In this document: in pieces, positions 42,870-54,300 of the stretch
How the letters are laid out: each line of letters opens with the position of its first letter
Numbering within the stretch: the stretch's first letter is position 1
Origin: Mytilinidion resinicola
Taxonomy: Eukaryota; Ascomycota; Dothideomycetes; Mytilinidiales; Mytilinidiaceae
Length of the DNA: 64,000 nucleotides
Reading direction: 5' to 3'
NCBI RefSeq assembly: GCF_010093595.1
Contig: NW_022985440.1
Coordinates: 2,186,549 to 2,250,548 of the forward strand
Made by a program: the position numbers and the translations under genes
The notes under the pieces: generated by a model
Database searches by the model: none
What the model saw: only the letters and a program-made list of their open reading frames with translations
Told to the model about the DNA's origin: nothing

Positions 42870-45146
42870 ATGGCGGAAGACGTGCGGAGATCGGGGCGAG
42901 CCCGGCAGCCCAACAAGAAATACACGGTTGACCCCTTCGAAGGTCTAGAAAAAGCTTTATATGCATCGAGTGACTCTGGCTCTAGCAGCACGTCGGCGCC
43001 TCCACGCGAAGAATCGGAGGATGACGTCGAATTTGTGGTGCTAGACGATGCTCCCGAGGAAGAAGAGGACGATGAGGAGCTTCACGGCGACGTTGTTCCC
43101 TCGTCTGACTCTGAGCAAGAGGGCTTCGATGAGCCGGGCAACGACGAGGTTGCTCTAGACGACCTGGAGCCTGGCCCGCTTACTGGGACTGATATTGAGC
43201 GACTCGGACGGCATCGTGTTCCAAGCCGACGCGCTGTCATAGGCTTGCGATTGCGTAACCTCAAGGGCGTTGCATTCCGCACCGAAGTTCAATCTGGGAC
43301 GCATACTCGGGGAGTTAACGAATTCAAAACCAAGAGCGCGAAAGAGCAAAGAGTTTTGTACATGTTCGGCCCCACTAAGGAGGACATTGAGCCTGTTCTG
43401 AAGACTAGAGATAAGTGGCTCTGGAATCCAACTTTACCCTCACGCACAACTGGTGACGATGGAATCGGTGGCATGGGGCCAAGTTTCTATGTTTCAAAAG
43501 GGGTCAAAGAGAAGGAAAAGAACCAGACACGAAACTGGTACTTTGGAAAGGGAGGAAAGGATGCTTTCGCCTCTGGACAGCAAAGCGAGCTCTTGAGCAG
43601 TGGGGATGCTCAGATATATATGCCGAAAACAGAGGGCAACTTTCACAACTTCGTCGCAGGACCCGCGCATAAGCAAAAGCTATTTACGCTCAAGACAGGG
43701 GAGAGCGTGAGAATATCAGAGCCATTCGAAGATGACAGAAGCGGGTTCATCCTCAACCTCGGTGCCAAAATCCTGGATCTTCAATGGGCGCCAATCGTCC
43801 AGGGATCTACCCATTACCTCGCCATAATTGTAAAAAAAGAGAATCCATCCATCAAGAAGGGTTCAAACTTCAAGTCGCCTGCATACGCTCCCCAGCTACC
43901 GTTTCCTGCCTCCATCCAGATATGGGCCTTCAAAGCTCTGGAAGATGGCACTATGGACTCGCAGTCTCCGCCCTATCTCGAAGTAGCCATTTGTACAGAT
44001 TGGGCCAATATCAAGGAGCTGAAATGGTGTCCAGTTACCATGTCAGATTCCAACGAATCCGACGACCATACGACGATGCACCTAGGCCTCCTCGCCGCCA
44101 TCTTCGGCGACGGCAAACTACGCGTCCTCGATATCACCTATCCAAAATCAACATCCCCAACCTACCTCCACATCACCCACTCCGCCTTCGAGTCCTGCCC
44201 CGCAGACACAGTTTTCACATGTCTAACTTGGGTCTCTTCCCGCACTATCGCTGCCGGCACCGCCATCGGCACCGTTGCCGTCTACACTCTCGACTCCACC
44301 ACCCTATCTACCTCTGATCCGCGCGCAGACGCAGTCCCCTGGTTCTACCAACCTATGCAAGACTCCTACATACTCGCCATCGCCTCTGCCTACCCCTCCC
44401 GCCCCTCCTACCTCAGCACCCTCTGCTCAGACGGGCACATGCGCCTCATCGACCTGCGTAGTCCCTCAATGGACACTACGGGGGCCTCCCGCCAGCGCGT
44501 CTTCTGCCGCCCGCTGCTATGGCACGAGCATAGCCAGTCTTTCGTCGCTACGGACGAAAACTTCTACGTGCGTTTACATGGACTGCGCCGCTTTTACATG
44601 CACACCCTCGTCCTCCGCTGCCCATCATTCGTGACTTGCGCAGCGGTGGGTACCGCGCATCCGATCCTCATGACTGGTAGCGCAGGTGGCGAAGTCACGA
44701 CGAACAACCCTCTCCGACGAGCTCTCGACGTGAAATGTGAGAGCTGGCAGCAGGTGTGGTTCCAATATGAGTACAGACGGCCGATAAAGCCACCCGGCAT
44801 CAACGGCAACGCAGCCGGCTCATCCGCTCCTCCACTCACCCCTCAAGACGCGGCTTCCCAACCCCTCTCCCGCTTCATAACCGGCCACGAACCTACCCAG
44901 CAACTCTTGCAGCGGCCCAATGGGCACGCCTATCCCGCCTCAGCTTCAGATCCAAACTCGCCCTTGAATCCTAAAGATGTTAACATTGGTTCAGATGGGG
45001 GACCGCTGGCGCCGACTATCTATGAGGAGGAGCAGGCGGTTACGGCGTTGGCGTGGAATCCGAATATTAGAGTCGGTGGGTGGGCGGCGGCGGGGTTGGG
45101 GAGTGGCCTGGTGAGGGTGGAGGATTTGTGTGTGCAGACTCTCTGA
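42870..45146 (+). CDS. tfc6: TFIIIC subunit Tfc6-like WD40 protein
   Basis: Single exon, 758 residues. The N-terminus has an AT-hook-like RRSGRARQPNKKYTVDPFEG typical of the fungal Tfc6 subunit, then a long acidic tract (EEEEDDEEL). A WD40-type propeller occupies about residues 260-750; good strands include LDLQWAPIV, IQIWAFKALEDG, LAAIFGDGKLRVLDI, CLTWVSSRTIAAGTAIGTVAVY and the last AVTALAWNPN. TFIIIC binds the A and B boxes of tRNA genes and recruits TFIIIB and RNA polymerase III; Tfc6 (yeast tau-91, fission yeast Sfc6) belongs to the B-box-binding half. The frame is intact and codon use is even. A confident family call; paralogous WD40 proteins are the main alternative. Confidence 0.88.
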   Translation: MAEDVRRSGRARQPNKKYTVDPFEGLEKALYASSDSGSSSTSAPPREESEDDVEFVVLDDAPEEEEDDEELHGDVVPSSDSEQEGFDEPGNDEVALDDLEPGPLTGTDIERLGRHRVPSRRAVIGLRLRNLKGVAFRTEVQSGTHTRGVNEFKTKSAKEQRVLYMFGPTKEDIEPVLKTRDKWLWNPTLPSRTTGDDGIGGMGPSFYVSKGVKEKEKNQTRNWYFGKGGKDAFASGQQSELLSSGDAQIYMPKTEGNFHNFVAGPAHKQKLFTLKTGESVRISEPFEDDRSGFILNLGAKILDLQWAPIVQGSTHYLAIIVKKENPSIKKGSNFKSPAYAPQLPFPASIQIWAFKALEDGTMDSQSPPYLEVAICTDWANIKELKWCPVTMSDSNESDDHTTMHLGLLAAIFGDGKLRVLDITYPKSTSPTYLHITHSAFESCPADTVFTCLTWVSSRTIAAGTAIGTVAVYTLDSTTLSTSDPRADAVPWFYQPMQDSYILAIASAYPSRPSYLSTLCSDGHMRLIDLRSPSMDTTGASRQRVFCRPLLWHEHSQSFVATDENFYVRLHGLRRFYMHTLVLRCPSFVTCAAVGTAHPILMTGSAGGEVTTNNPLRRALDVKCESWQQVWFQYEYRRPIKPPGINGNAAGSSAPPLTPQDAASQPLSRFITGHEPTQQLLQRPNGHAYPASASDPNSPLNPKDVNIGSDGGPLAPTIYEEEQAVTALAWNPNIRVGGWAAAGLGSGLVRVEDLCVQTL

Positions 45147-46740
45147 GTTCGAAGGGGGAGAGCATGTCGGTTTGATGGGCAGGCTGCCGGGTTTGGTCAT
45201 CTCTGGCGGTGGTGGATGGGTGGAAATAAGCTCGGATTGGCGGTGTCTTTTTAGCGAGCGAGCGAGCTATAGTCCCCGACACAAGGATGAAGGGCTGGAG
45301 AAAATAGCGCTAGAAGATTGACGTCTACTAAGCTTGAGTTCTCGATTACTAATAGCAGTTAATATCACGCTCTCCGCCAGTGCTCAACCCGTTCTCTTTG
45401 AAGCACGTGGCATGCTCGTGACAGGGCCCGCATACCGAGTATCTCCAGGTATATAAGCCCCTCGCCCTTCCACCGGATGAAGGAAACAAGGTGGGCGACT
45501 TTGGCAATTGCAAAAACTTGCAAGTGACTTGCAACATGTGATTGACACGTCGCAGCATCGCATTAAATGCTCTGGGACGGGCTGGAGATCAAAAACTCCC
45601 AGTCGCACTGCGTATGGTGTGGAGGAGCGAGAGTTTGAACATCAAAGAAGAGGGGCGGGAGTACGATGGAGGCAGATGAATCCGATAACGAGAATTAACA
45701 TAGTCCGTTGATGAACATCGCCGTTCGTCGACGATCTTGTCAAGAATGCCCTCTTCGATTTACTGCTCCCCTATATTTAATCTCCTAGCTAGCATGTAGC
45801 ATCATGGAAAGCAAAAAAGTCTCCACTACACTCCGGCGAATCGAACCCATTTCCAATCTCCAAAAACCTCAGGCCGAAGCCCTACTAAAAACCCCTGGTC
45901 AAGGAGTGTTTTGGGTTAGGACGGCGGCATACCGTTAGTCGCCACTGCAGCACATGTGCATGTAGACCCCGAAGGGCGGTGGCGGTGGGGAGGTGGATGG
46001 TACATAAGCGTAGGTCGTTGGGTAAATCTTGAAGTGATGACTGAACAGTTGAGCGGGAAGGACAATTAACGTTAGGAAAGGAGATAGTGTTCTACATTAT
46101 GGGAGCTTGCTGGCAATTTGTCATAAGATATGGAGTCAACGACATCAACATCGTAGAGTGGTGATCACTGCGTTGATTTGACCAACCTCGACCATGTTTT
46201 TCCCGGCTGAACCGTTCTGGAGACCCTCCACGCTTCTCCACGCCAACCATACGGTAAGTTGGTATGGCTTTTGCACCACAGCACCATTATGGATTTAGAT
46301 AGGTATTGTTGAACTCCCAGCCCAGCCCAACCGCCACCCGCGGATAGAAATCAAACACATCATCACTGTGAAAGAAGAAGTTGAGCCTGTAGGCGAGCTT
46401 TTATACGTGAGCGGTGGAAATTCCAAAGCTTCGCACGTAACTCACGTGATCTAACTTGCGACTACAGCATTGGAATGAGTTGAGAAAATGCACGGTCGCT
46501 GAATGTCTTACATAAAGATAGATAGAAAAGATCTGATTTCCTCGAGCATGAGTTCTTCCCTTCTTTTCTGTTTCTCCTGGAAAAGACTTGACGGTTTTGG
46601 CCTTGATACGTCTTAGAGGGTGGACGATGGGTATTGGAGCGGGTCGAAAGAAGCCCTGGAGGGAGGACCAAAGAAAAAAGCAGGAAAGCCGCAGGCCGAG
46701 CTCGATACGTGAAGCGCGGCCAAGGCATCAAACTTGTGCT
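45147..46740. other. 1.6-kb intergenic stretch
   Basis: No gene supported. A GGGTTCGATTC tRNA B-box-like word occurs on the minus strand near 45840 but the rest does not fold as a tRNA. Confidence 0.5.
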
Positions 46741-47090
46741 TGCGGCCTGGGATAACGAGCTAAGGGCCCCCAGACGCTTGTATCATAGGGCTAAATGGCT
46801 CGATTAGGAACTTGATATAGAGTCGGCTCGTTTAGTCCTTCTTGCGAAGGCTTGTTTAGGAGTCGATTAGCGTGTCCGACGCGTGGAAGCTTCAAATCAG
46901 GTCAAAGGGATGTTGTGATTGCGGGCCTCGAAAAGTAGTTGAGGGCCCCCTGACGGTTGTATCATAGAGCTGATTTTTTTTCAAAGGGTATTCGATTTGG
47001 ATAGGTTTTCTGGATTAGGATGGAGAAACTCGAAGTTGGGATTGCGGACCTGGGAAGGTAGTTGAGGGTCTTCTGACGGTGGTACCGTCG
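46741..47090 (+). repeat. Three diverged repeat units, family shared with 54 kb
   Basis: The word TTGCGG(G)CCT-GG then GTTGAGGGCCCCCTGACGGT then TGTATCATAG-like recurs at about 46741, 46920 and 47040, with variable spacers containing CGATTAGCGTGTCCGACGCG. The same units occur in reverse orientation at 54000-54300. Confidence 0.7.
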
Positions 47091-47322
47091 TACTCATCTA
47101 ATTTGAGACTTTTAACGAAAATACCCTCTTGTTCCTTCCATGGCCTGTTTCTAGATATCTTCATCTCCAACCGACCAATGGCAACTTGTACTTTGGTGCT
47201 CGTGTTAATGGGCCGGGACAGATTTAAAGACATGTCCAACCCTCCTTATTGCATAGGGTGCGTCCACGAATTCCCAAGAAGACTTCCTTATGGACCTAAT
47301 AGCGCCATCATCCATACCAATA

Positions 47323-48406
47323 CTATTCCTCGGGACCTTTGCTCACCAACGTCAAATCCGCCATCTGCCTTCTCGCCAATGCCTCTGGGCTTTCTCGGCC
47401 AAGTCTTCCACCTTCATCCAATGCATTCTTCTCCCCGTCCGCAACGTCCACCAGCCCCCGACTCCAATACCACTGGTCAATCAGCTTGGTAATGTCCGAG
47501 TGCCCTCGCAGCTCACTCCAATAGCTCGCCGGAAGCCCAACGTCATGATCGTACACGGACGGATCTGCGCCATGCTCGAGAAGCCATCTCGCTTCCAAGA
47601 GTCTGCCATGCATCGCGGCGCAATGCAACGGGGTGCCCTTATGCGGCAAGTTCGGAACGTATCCGAGCGCATTCGCATCGGCGCCTAGCTAGACGAAATA
47701 GTTCATCATCTGAAGCCGCGCGCCCGGAGGGGTGCTGTACTCGACGGCTCGGTGGAGCGCGCAGCTATTCTTGACCTTGGCACCAGCGTTGACGAGCATG
47801 GGAAGGATTTCAGAGCCGTGGACTGGACTGCAGTGCATGGCTGCTGCTTCCAGCGACGCCCCGGAATTGCGATAGCAGGTGGGGTCGCTCCCCTCGAGCG
47901 GGTAGAAGCGCGGTCCGAAGGTTGGTCTCGCGCCGTGGTGAAGCATCCAGTTGACAAGATCCCAACGGTCCCGAGGCAACAGGTGACTTGTAACAATCGA
48001 TTAATTAAGGAACAAATGCGGTTCTTTGGAAGAAAAGGGACACAGACGTCAACATGGTAACCCCGGAAGTGTTGGACAGGGGTTGGTTGATGTCCCAACC
48101 ATGATCCAGTAAGACCTGGACTCCAAACTCAGTGCGAACGGCAAGCAGCGCAGGAGTATCAAGGACGGCGCCATTGTCGAGCAGATAGCTGGCAATTTCG
48201 ACGCAGTCCTCGCTGAGTGCCGCCCGGAGGCCCTCTGTGAGGGAGTCCCGGTCGTGTTCACTTGCTAGTGCCTTCACTCGAGTGATGTCTCCTTGCCGGC
48301 ATGCCTCCAGGAATGAAAGCGGTTCCTTCGGGACAGGTTTCGGTGGATAGACGGGCATCCAAAACCCGTCTTTTGTCCAGGCGTACTCCATCATACCCAT
48401 AAGCAT
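47323..48406 (-). pseudogene. Ankyrin-repeat protein gene with one in-frame TAG
   Basis: Leftward exon 48406 to ~48050 starts MLMGMMEYAWTKDGF and holds degenerate ankyrin units (PLSFLEACRQGDITRVKALA, CVEIASYLLDNGAVLD). An intron of ~80 nt follows; donor GTTGAC and acceptor TTACAAG near 47974 restore frame. The second exon reads DLVNWMLHHGARPTFGP, then ILPMLVNAGAKVK and a TAG at 47689-47691. The same frame continues with LGADANALGY, TPLHCAAMHGRLLEARWLLE and HGADPSVYDHD and ends at 47323. The stop lies at FV-stop-LGADAN, where ankyrin homologues often have Q or E, so CAG to TAG fits. One lesion in an otherwise good gene; either a recent pseudogene or a shortened product. Ankyrin domains mediate protein contacts; the process is unknown. 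Confidence 0.7.
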
Positions 48407-49550
48407 CGCGGCGAGAAGAAGTTAATTGTAGTTCGGGTTGCTAGAGTTAGGGTAGACAGCGTCGAAGAGTTGATAAAGAGGATGAGTGTATACTAAGGGA
48501 GGAACACGAGGAGCCACGCTGCATTTTCGGAGGACTGGCATATGGAGGCATGGAGGGTTGCTGTGCCGCAACACTGCGTTGGTGATGAACTCTGAGACGA
48601 AGGGGTGGAACCTTTCTAGCCGCCCGGTGTGGCGCCGATCCATTTTGGGAACCCATCTTGGCACTAGCAACTTCCCGGCCAACGTCACCTGGGACATAAC
48701 CTCATATATACCCGCAACACCACCATACTAATCTCTTCGAAGCCCAGAAGACAGACGTTGTATACTTCCCCATAAGAAAACCTCGTCCTTTTTGCAACCA
48801 TGTCTCTGGTGTCTCTTGTGGTGTCTCTTGCAGCTGCACTGTAGCAATCGCATGAAGCGAGTTCACCACGCCGTACTCAGCCCGCGCCGCGATCCTACAG
48901 ATATTCTACTCGCCTCCAAGGCGCTTTGATAGATTACCATGAGGCACAGATGTTGGATCCTGTGCCGCTTCCGTTTCGATGCTATCCAGTGGATCAATTT
49001 TCGAAGTCAAACACCAAGCTCCTTGGAGTCGCGTTGTTTTCGGAATTTCTGCAGCCTTTGGATGATGCTTAGCAACAATATATCGACCCTGAGACAGCTT
49101 GATGCTATGCACGATATGTATTCCGAGGCTATTAGACCGTCGAGCCTCAGATCCCGTCAAAGAAGAAGCTAATTCTACTGCTTCATTGCTTCATTACTCC
49201 ACTTTGCCCCAGGGATAATGCTCTTCTCGCATGCCGTGGCGGCCACGCCTCGAACCCATTTGGGGAAGTCTTGTTTGATGCAGAGCCGGCTGTGCCTTAG
49301 GTGCCACTGTCTATGCCTCGTTCCGGGGTCTGTTATGGGCGGCAAAGGTCCGGTCGGTATGTAGATGTTTCAAATGGCGTTGCTCATTTTCTCGCCGCCC
49401 CATAGGTTAAAATGATCTTAGCGGCTATCTTAATAGATCTCCTGAAGAACGCGCTTAGGATGAGGCTGAAGTATGGGTGGTGCCGTTTGCGGTGAGCTTC
49501 ACATAAATATGCCTTCCCCAAGCTGATATGCTCTGCAACCTACCAAGCTC
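48407..49550. other. Intergenic
   Basis: A 91-codon leftward frame at 48422-48697 lies 15 bp upstream of the ankyrin gene but resembles nothing known. Otherwise nothing seen. Confidence 0.45.
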
Positions 49551-49670
49551 ACTCTACTTCTCTCACGCTCCTTCTACTTTTTTCCCGCTCGCTCTACTTT
49601 TCTCCCACTCGCTCTACTTTTCTCCCGCTCACTCTACTTTTCTCCCGCTCGCTCTACTACTCTCACGCTC
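49551..49670 (+). repeat. 20-bp minisatellite, six units, in 5' leader/promoter
   Basis: Six head-to-tail units of GCTCTACTTTTCTCCCGCTC with a few changes lie 108 bp upstream of the next start codon. A pyrimidine-only strand is typical of fungal promoters, but the strict 20-bp period is a replication-slippage product and may vary in copy number. Confidence 0.9.
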
Positions 49671-49777
49671 ACTTTCCCATTTCATTACAATCTGCTGCCT
49701 TCATTCCATAATCGTCTATATACTTCCTCTAATTTTGCTAGATTCAAGATTACTCGTTCTGTCCTTCGACTCAAGAA

Positions 49778-52700
49778 ATGGAGCTCATCTATCTCAGGCC
49801 TGCCTTGCTTCTACTGGTTCTCAGCTCTAACAATGCCTTCGCCGGGCCTATGAAGCTCGCCACCGAAGGATCTCCCTGTGTTAACCTTGCCGTTCCAAAG
49901 CTCAGGGCAGGTGGGACAACTAGGGTCCACCGGAATTCCATCTCAAATGTCATCCTTTCATTCTAGAAGTCCGCCATTTCAGAACTCTACATTCGATGGG
50001 TTTCTTCCGCGTCCTCCTTTAGGAACTGCATCGCAAGGAGGTACCACCAGCTTAGCTTACGTGGATTCGTCGTCCATAACATCAACAATTGCTAATGCAA
50101 GGACAGGAGTTTACACAAGCGACACAGAATCTGTATTTTCACAATCGACCACTTCATCTTCGGACCTTTCCTCCCAATCCGTGGATAATACACAGTTTGC
50201 GAGCCCGTTGCCCACGTCTTTTCCAAAGCCCCTTGGCACAGCGAGCAGCTTCAAAGACACGTCCTCATCTGGTGTTAAGAGTGGTTCGTTTTCAAACCCG
50301 GCAACGATCACTGCCAGTTCCACGCTTTCATTCATCACTGGGGCCCCCAATAACGGACCGGTAGTCCAAACAATTACATCGACTATATCAGGCAAGGCTG
50401 TCCTTGTCCCTGTCCTGCTTGGTGGCGCGTTTACTACTCCTGTAGCCCTGCCATCGCCGGTCACGAACATACTCAACCCAACCGGAACCGCCGCATGGGC
50501 GAGCGCAAGCGTGTTCTCCGGCCAAATTTCAGCTCTGTACCCTCTGATCGAGCGTTGGATAGACAATCCGCAGTCATCCGAGGTGAATGATGTTACCAAG
50601 GCCATCGAAGGGGTCCTACCATTCGGTGCGGCTCTTCTCGCCAGCCTTCCAGGACGTCCCCCAGGCGCAGGAGGCAAGTCTGGAGGCGGTGGATGTGGAG
50701 GAAAGACTCGAAGAGACTTGTATGGCAGATCAATACTTGGTGATTTGTTCAACACAATTGCCGATGCTGTCAGCTGCGTGACGGAAGGAGTAGAAGACAT
50801 CAGCAATGCGATCAAAAAAGGCACCGTGGGGACAGAGGCCGAATTGACAGACGCCATTAAATCGGTTGAATCACAATTAGAGAATCTGAAGCCGGAAGTA
50901 GAAGCTTTGAAGGACGACCCTGGCGACGAGTCTGAATCGACAACTGACCCTGCTTCATCAAGTCTTTCGACTACATCATCAAGCTTTTCCTACACAAGAA
51001 CTCAGACTGTCACCAACTGCAATGCGGTGTGTACTACAACAGCATCCACATACACCCAAAATGTCAACCGCGGAAAAGCCTGTAGTCGTACCTGCTCCGC
51101 CGTCATTGTCGAAGGCTGCACAAGCGTTTCGCCCACCATTTCCTCCTCTATAGTCACCATAACCCCGTCGAGCCAGCCATTTCTTTGCGACGCAAACTCT
51201 GCCGAGTGCTTATCCAATGACTTAGCGCCCCCTCCCGGTCCAGTCGAAGGATGCCAGGACTGTTTAACAGATTCTCTATCTATGGCATATATTACCCCAA
51301 GTACCGTTACAGCGTTGCCAATAGGTTCTGAACTCTACAAACGCTCGGTTCTTACCGCCTCTTCAAGACTGCAAACTTTCCAAATTCCTTCAATAGATCT
51401 CGACAACCATGCCTCCGATGATCAGACTAGGGTAAAGTCCAGCAGTGCAAAACGCTCAAGTCCTTCACTGGTTGCAAACTTGACCGCGCATACTTTGCCT
51501 GTCCCGGGAATCGATCAAGCACAGTACCTTTATAACGAATTGAGACAAGCCATACTTGTTCCTCATCCTAGCATTCCTAATCCTTCTGGTAATGGCAATA
51601 TTGGCGTGCCGTCTGCTTTGACGAGCCTACTTTCAGGGAATCGAGGAAGAATGGGAGTGATCAACCTGTACGGTTGCACATCAGTTATTGTTACGTCGCA
51701 GCAAGGTGAACACAAAAGACTCAAGTGTTAAATACTAAATTTAAAGAACTCTCTAACGTTGGTATAGGCGTCTGGATATCACACTTTTGGGAAGCTCCAG
51801 CATTCACCAAGGTGATAATACCAGCCACTCACGATGCGGACGGAAACGAGATTACCCCTGCCCAATACGCTTTTGATCAAAAGCAATTTGAAAATGACGT
51901 TCTCAATAGATTGGAGTGGGGCTTCGTCTTCAATGGACAAAAAACCGACGGGCTGCATCTTTTGTCCGCCCCTGGAGCGCGATTTGACCGGCAATACGAT
52001 CCTCACGTGACCATCGTTGCTCCGCGAAGAAAGGTTGCGTTTGCTGAACCAGCCGACCTAGCATATCCCGGTCAAGTCGGGCAGATAGTCACCAAAATCC
52101 GTGAAATATTTGTGTGAGAATCGAGCCCGACGCCTGACGATCCGCCGCGGTGGCAAGTTGTGTCTTATAACGCCCGGCTGGGACCAAACCCGGCCATTGT
52201 AGACCCAGCAAACCCCGTTGGATTCTCTTGGCCTCAGGGCAAAGTCCTCTTTCAGTATGATCCATACGAAGTTTTATTTGACACTTGCGATGGGCGCCCA
52301 GCTCAGCAGTGGGCAGCTTACCAGATCTGGTTAGAAGACAACCCGAACCCAATCCTCGAAAAAACATGGCCAGCCTCTCTGTCCCAGCTTGTTCCTCACC
52401 GCAAAAGAGATGAGTCACTTGCGTGTAATATTTCGGTAAGTCACAGGGACATTTGGTTCCCCTCTCAATTCAGCTTCGCTAATTGCTCTTACAGAACTCG
52501 ATGCCCACTTCTGCAAGCACCTTGTCTTCATTCGTTACCTCTACGCGGGCGACTACTTCGATTCAAACGACTTCGACTACGGTTTCTTCAGAGATATCTC
52601 CTCCAAATCAGGCTTCAATGTGGTCTGTTATCATCAGCGACATGGAGTCTTTCGTTAAAGCGAGTGCGAGCTCGACTGCTAGTCAAACTACAACTTCCGC

Positions 52701-53570
52701 TTCGCTTCCAACTTCAACTTTGACCGCAATGATTACGTCGTCAGCGGCAGTCCCGGGACAAGGAGGTGTCCCAGCTTGCGCCTATATGATTGCAAGTGAC
52801 CTTGGAGGAGGGGCCATGTGCACCGCGGACTATTGCAACTGCGGAGGGACACCGGCACCTCTTTTGACTTCAACGACAGCCGGGACAACGGTTACGGATT
52901 GCGGATATTCAACCCAACCACCAGCTTCGCAATGTCCACAGACGCTTTCCACGTCTCCTCCGCCATCATCTGCTGCTCAAAGCGCACCGTCATCGCCCGG
53001 TACAACAAACACCCAACCGCCACCGCCATTCGCGCCAGGGAACTGCAAGATCCACATCAAAGAGTGGTTTGGCACCGACGAACCCTGGCTGGCGCCGGTC
53101 TACAGCTCCCTCCAAATCTACGACGGTCAAGGCACACAGCTTTACACGTTCGACTCCGGCAGCGTGCCATGGGGCAACAGCGTGACAGCGCCCATGGCCG
53201 ATAGCAAGCTTCCTTACGACGTCACCGTCACCTTCTCCACGGATGTGCCGAAGAGGAGGAAACGCGCAGGGCTTGGGAATAGTCTACTCCGCGGCCGCTT
53301 GTATGTTCCTCAACCATCGTACGCCGAGCACACGTGGAATAAGCGGCTTGTGACGATTGGTGCTGGAGACACGCACTGGGACTTCTCCATGACGGACCAG
53401 ACGAAGCCCTGGTGTTCGGTTGGTGCTTGGGACATGGGGAGTTGGAATGGTATTGAGCACACGAATCCGGTGAGTTTGTAGCCCTGTCTTCTGTGTTTCT
53501 TTGAGCTTGCTGAGTACGTGCCCGTGGGCTAATCCGAGGGAATTAGAATCGTAACGCTAATTGCTACTAG
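49778..53570 (+). pseudogene. Large modular secreted protein gene with one in-frame TGA
   Basis: Exons 49778-49910, 50023-51705, 51768-52435, 52495-53469 and 53547-53570 keep one frame for 1160 codons, but TGA at 52115-52117 interrupts exon 3 (CGA would fit). The product starts with a signal peptide (MELIYLRPALLLLVLSSNNA), then a Ser/Thr-rich stretch and a Gly-rich furin-like GGKTRRDLYGR. A helical DAVSCVTEGVEDI region follows, then Cys-rich TVTNCNAVCTTTASTYTQN. After that comes a conserved module (YGCTSVIVTSQQGVWISHFW, RREVAF-like), KVLFQYDPYEVLFD after the stop, and a CAYMIASDLG-CTADYCNCGG module. It ends WCSVGAWDMGSW and NANCY. Fungi have many such extracellular proteins of unknown role, often next to chitinases; none is here. 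The intron-1 acceptor is the least certain junction. Truncated product would lack the last 380 residues. Confidence 0.7.
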
Positions 53571-53999
53571 ACGTGTTGAAAAGACACTCTTCCATTCCAC
53601 TGCTGCACGTTAAAGTTGTGGGCAGTCCGTAGCTGTAAGCCTACTTAGCGATGACTGTTTCGCAGCTCCTGGAACCAGACGTTGGATTCCCCTGTCCTCC
53701 TTCCCGTAGAGGATCATCGGACAATAGCGTCTGCGCGTCAGCAAGCCTTCGCTTTGAAGCCCACCAGGGTGGTTGTAGGAAACTCCCCACTAGTCTATTA
53801 CTCAGCACGTGGCACGAATGGCCACTGGCATGCTGTTTGAGTTTGCTAGCACATCTCTTGCTCTTGCATCCATGCAAGTTGCGCTATCAGCGCCAGCTAC
53901 CAGCCGATGCAGCGTAGTTTCAACAGTCCAGCAAGTCTCGGCCACGAGATATGGGCCGGACGGGGCTGTTTGTGAGGAGGGGCCTGGCTAGTAGAAGCA

Positions 54000-54300
54000 C
54001 CTACTTCCGTTTTGACCACGCGATGCCGGCATCTGAAGGCCTTCGGCTACTTTTCTGGATCCGCAATCGCAACAGCTAAACGGCCTGATTTCAAGTCTCA
54101 TGCGTCAGAGACGCTAATCGCGCGAAATACACGTCATGTTGATGTACTATATCCGCGAATTAAAGAGTGCCTCCCTCTGTTTTGACTCGGCGATACCGGC
54201 GTCTGAAGGCCCTCAGCTACTTTTCTAGGTCCGCAACCGCAACGCCTAACCGGCCCGATCTCGAATATCCATGCGTTTGATACGCTAATCGCTTAAAGGA
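54000..54300 (-). repeat. Two diverged repeat units, inverse of 46.7-47.1 kb family
   Basis: Tandem units at about 54010-54130 and 54165-54300 share TTTTGAC-ACGCGATGCCGGCAT, CTGAAGGCC-TCRGCTACTTTTCT, CCGCAA-CGCAAC and GACGCTAATCGC words. Their reverse complement (GATTGCGGATC-AGAAAAGTAG) aligns with the units at 46.9-47.1 kb (GATTGCGGGCCTCGAAAAGTAG), so they are one dispersed family. Confidence 0.65.

Noticed and set aside
45821..45905. tRNA-like B-box word (GGGTTCGATTC) on the minus strand with CACTCC/GGAGTG ends 80 nt apart
   Set aside because: No D-arm, anticodon arm or T-stem pairs properly; end pairing alone is chance.
48422..48697. 91-codon leftward frame before the ankyrin gene
   Set aside because: No similarity and no signal peptide; too short to support by itself.
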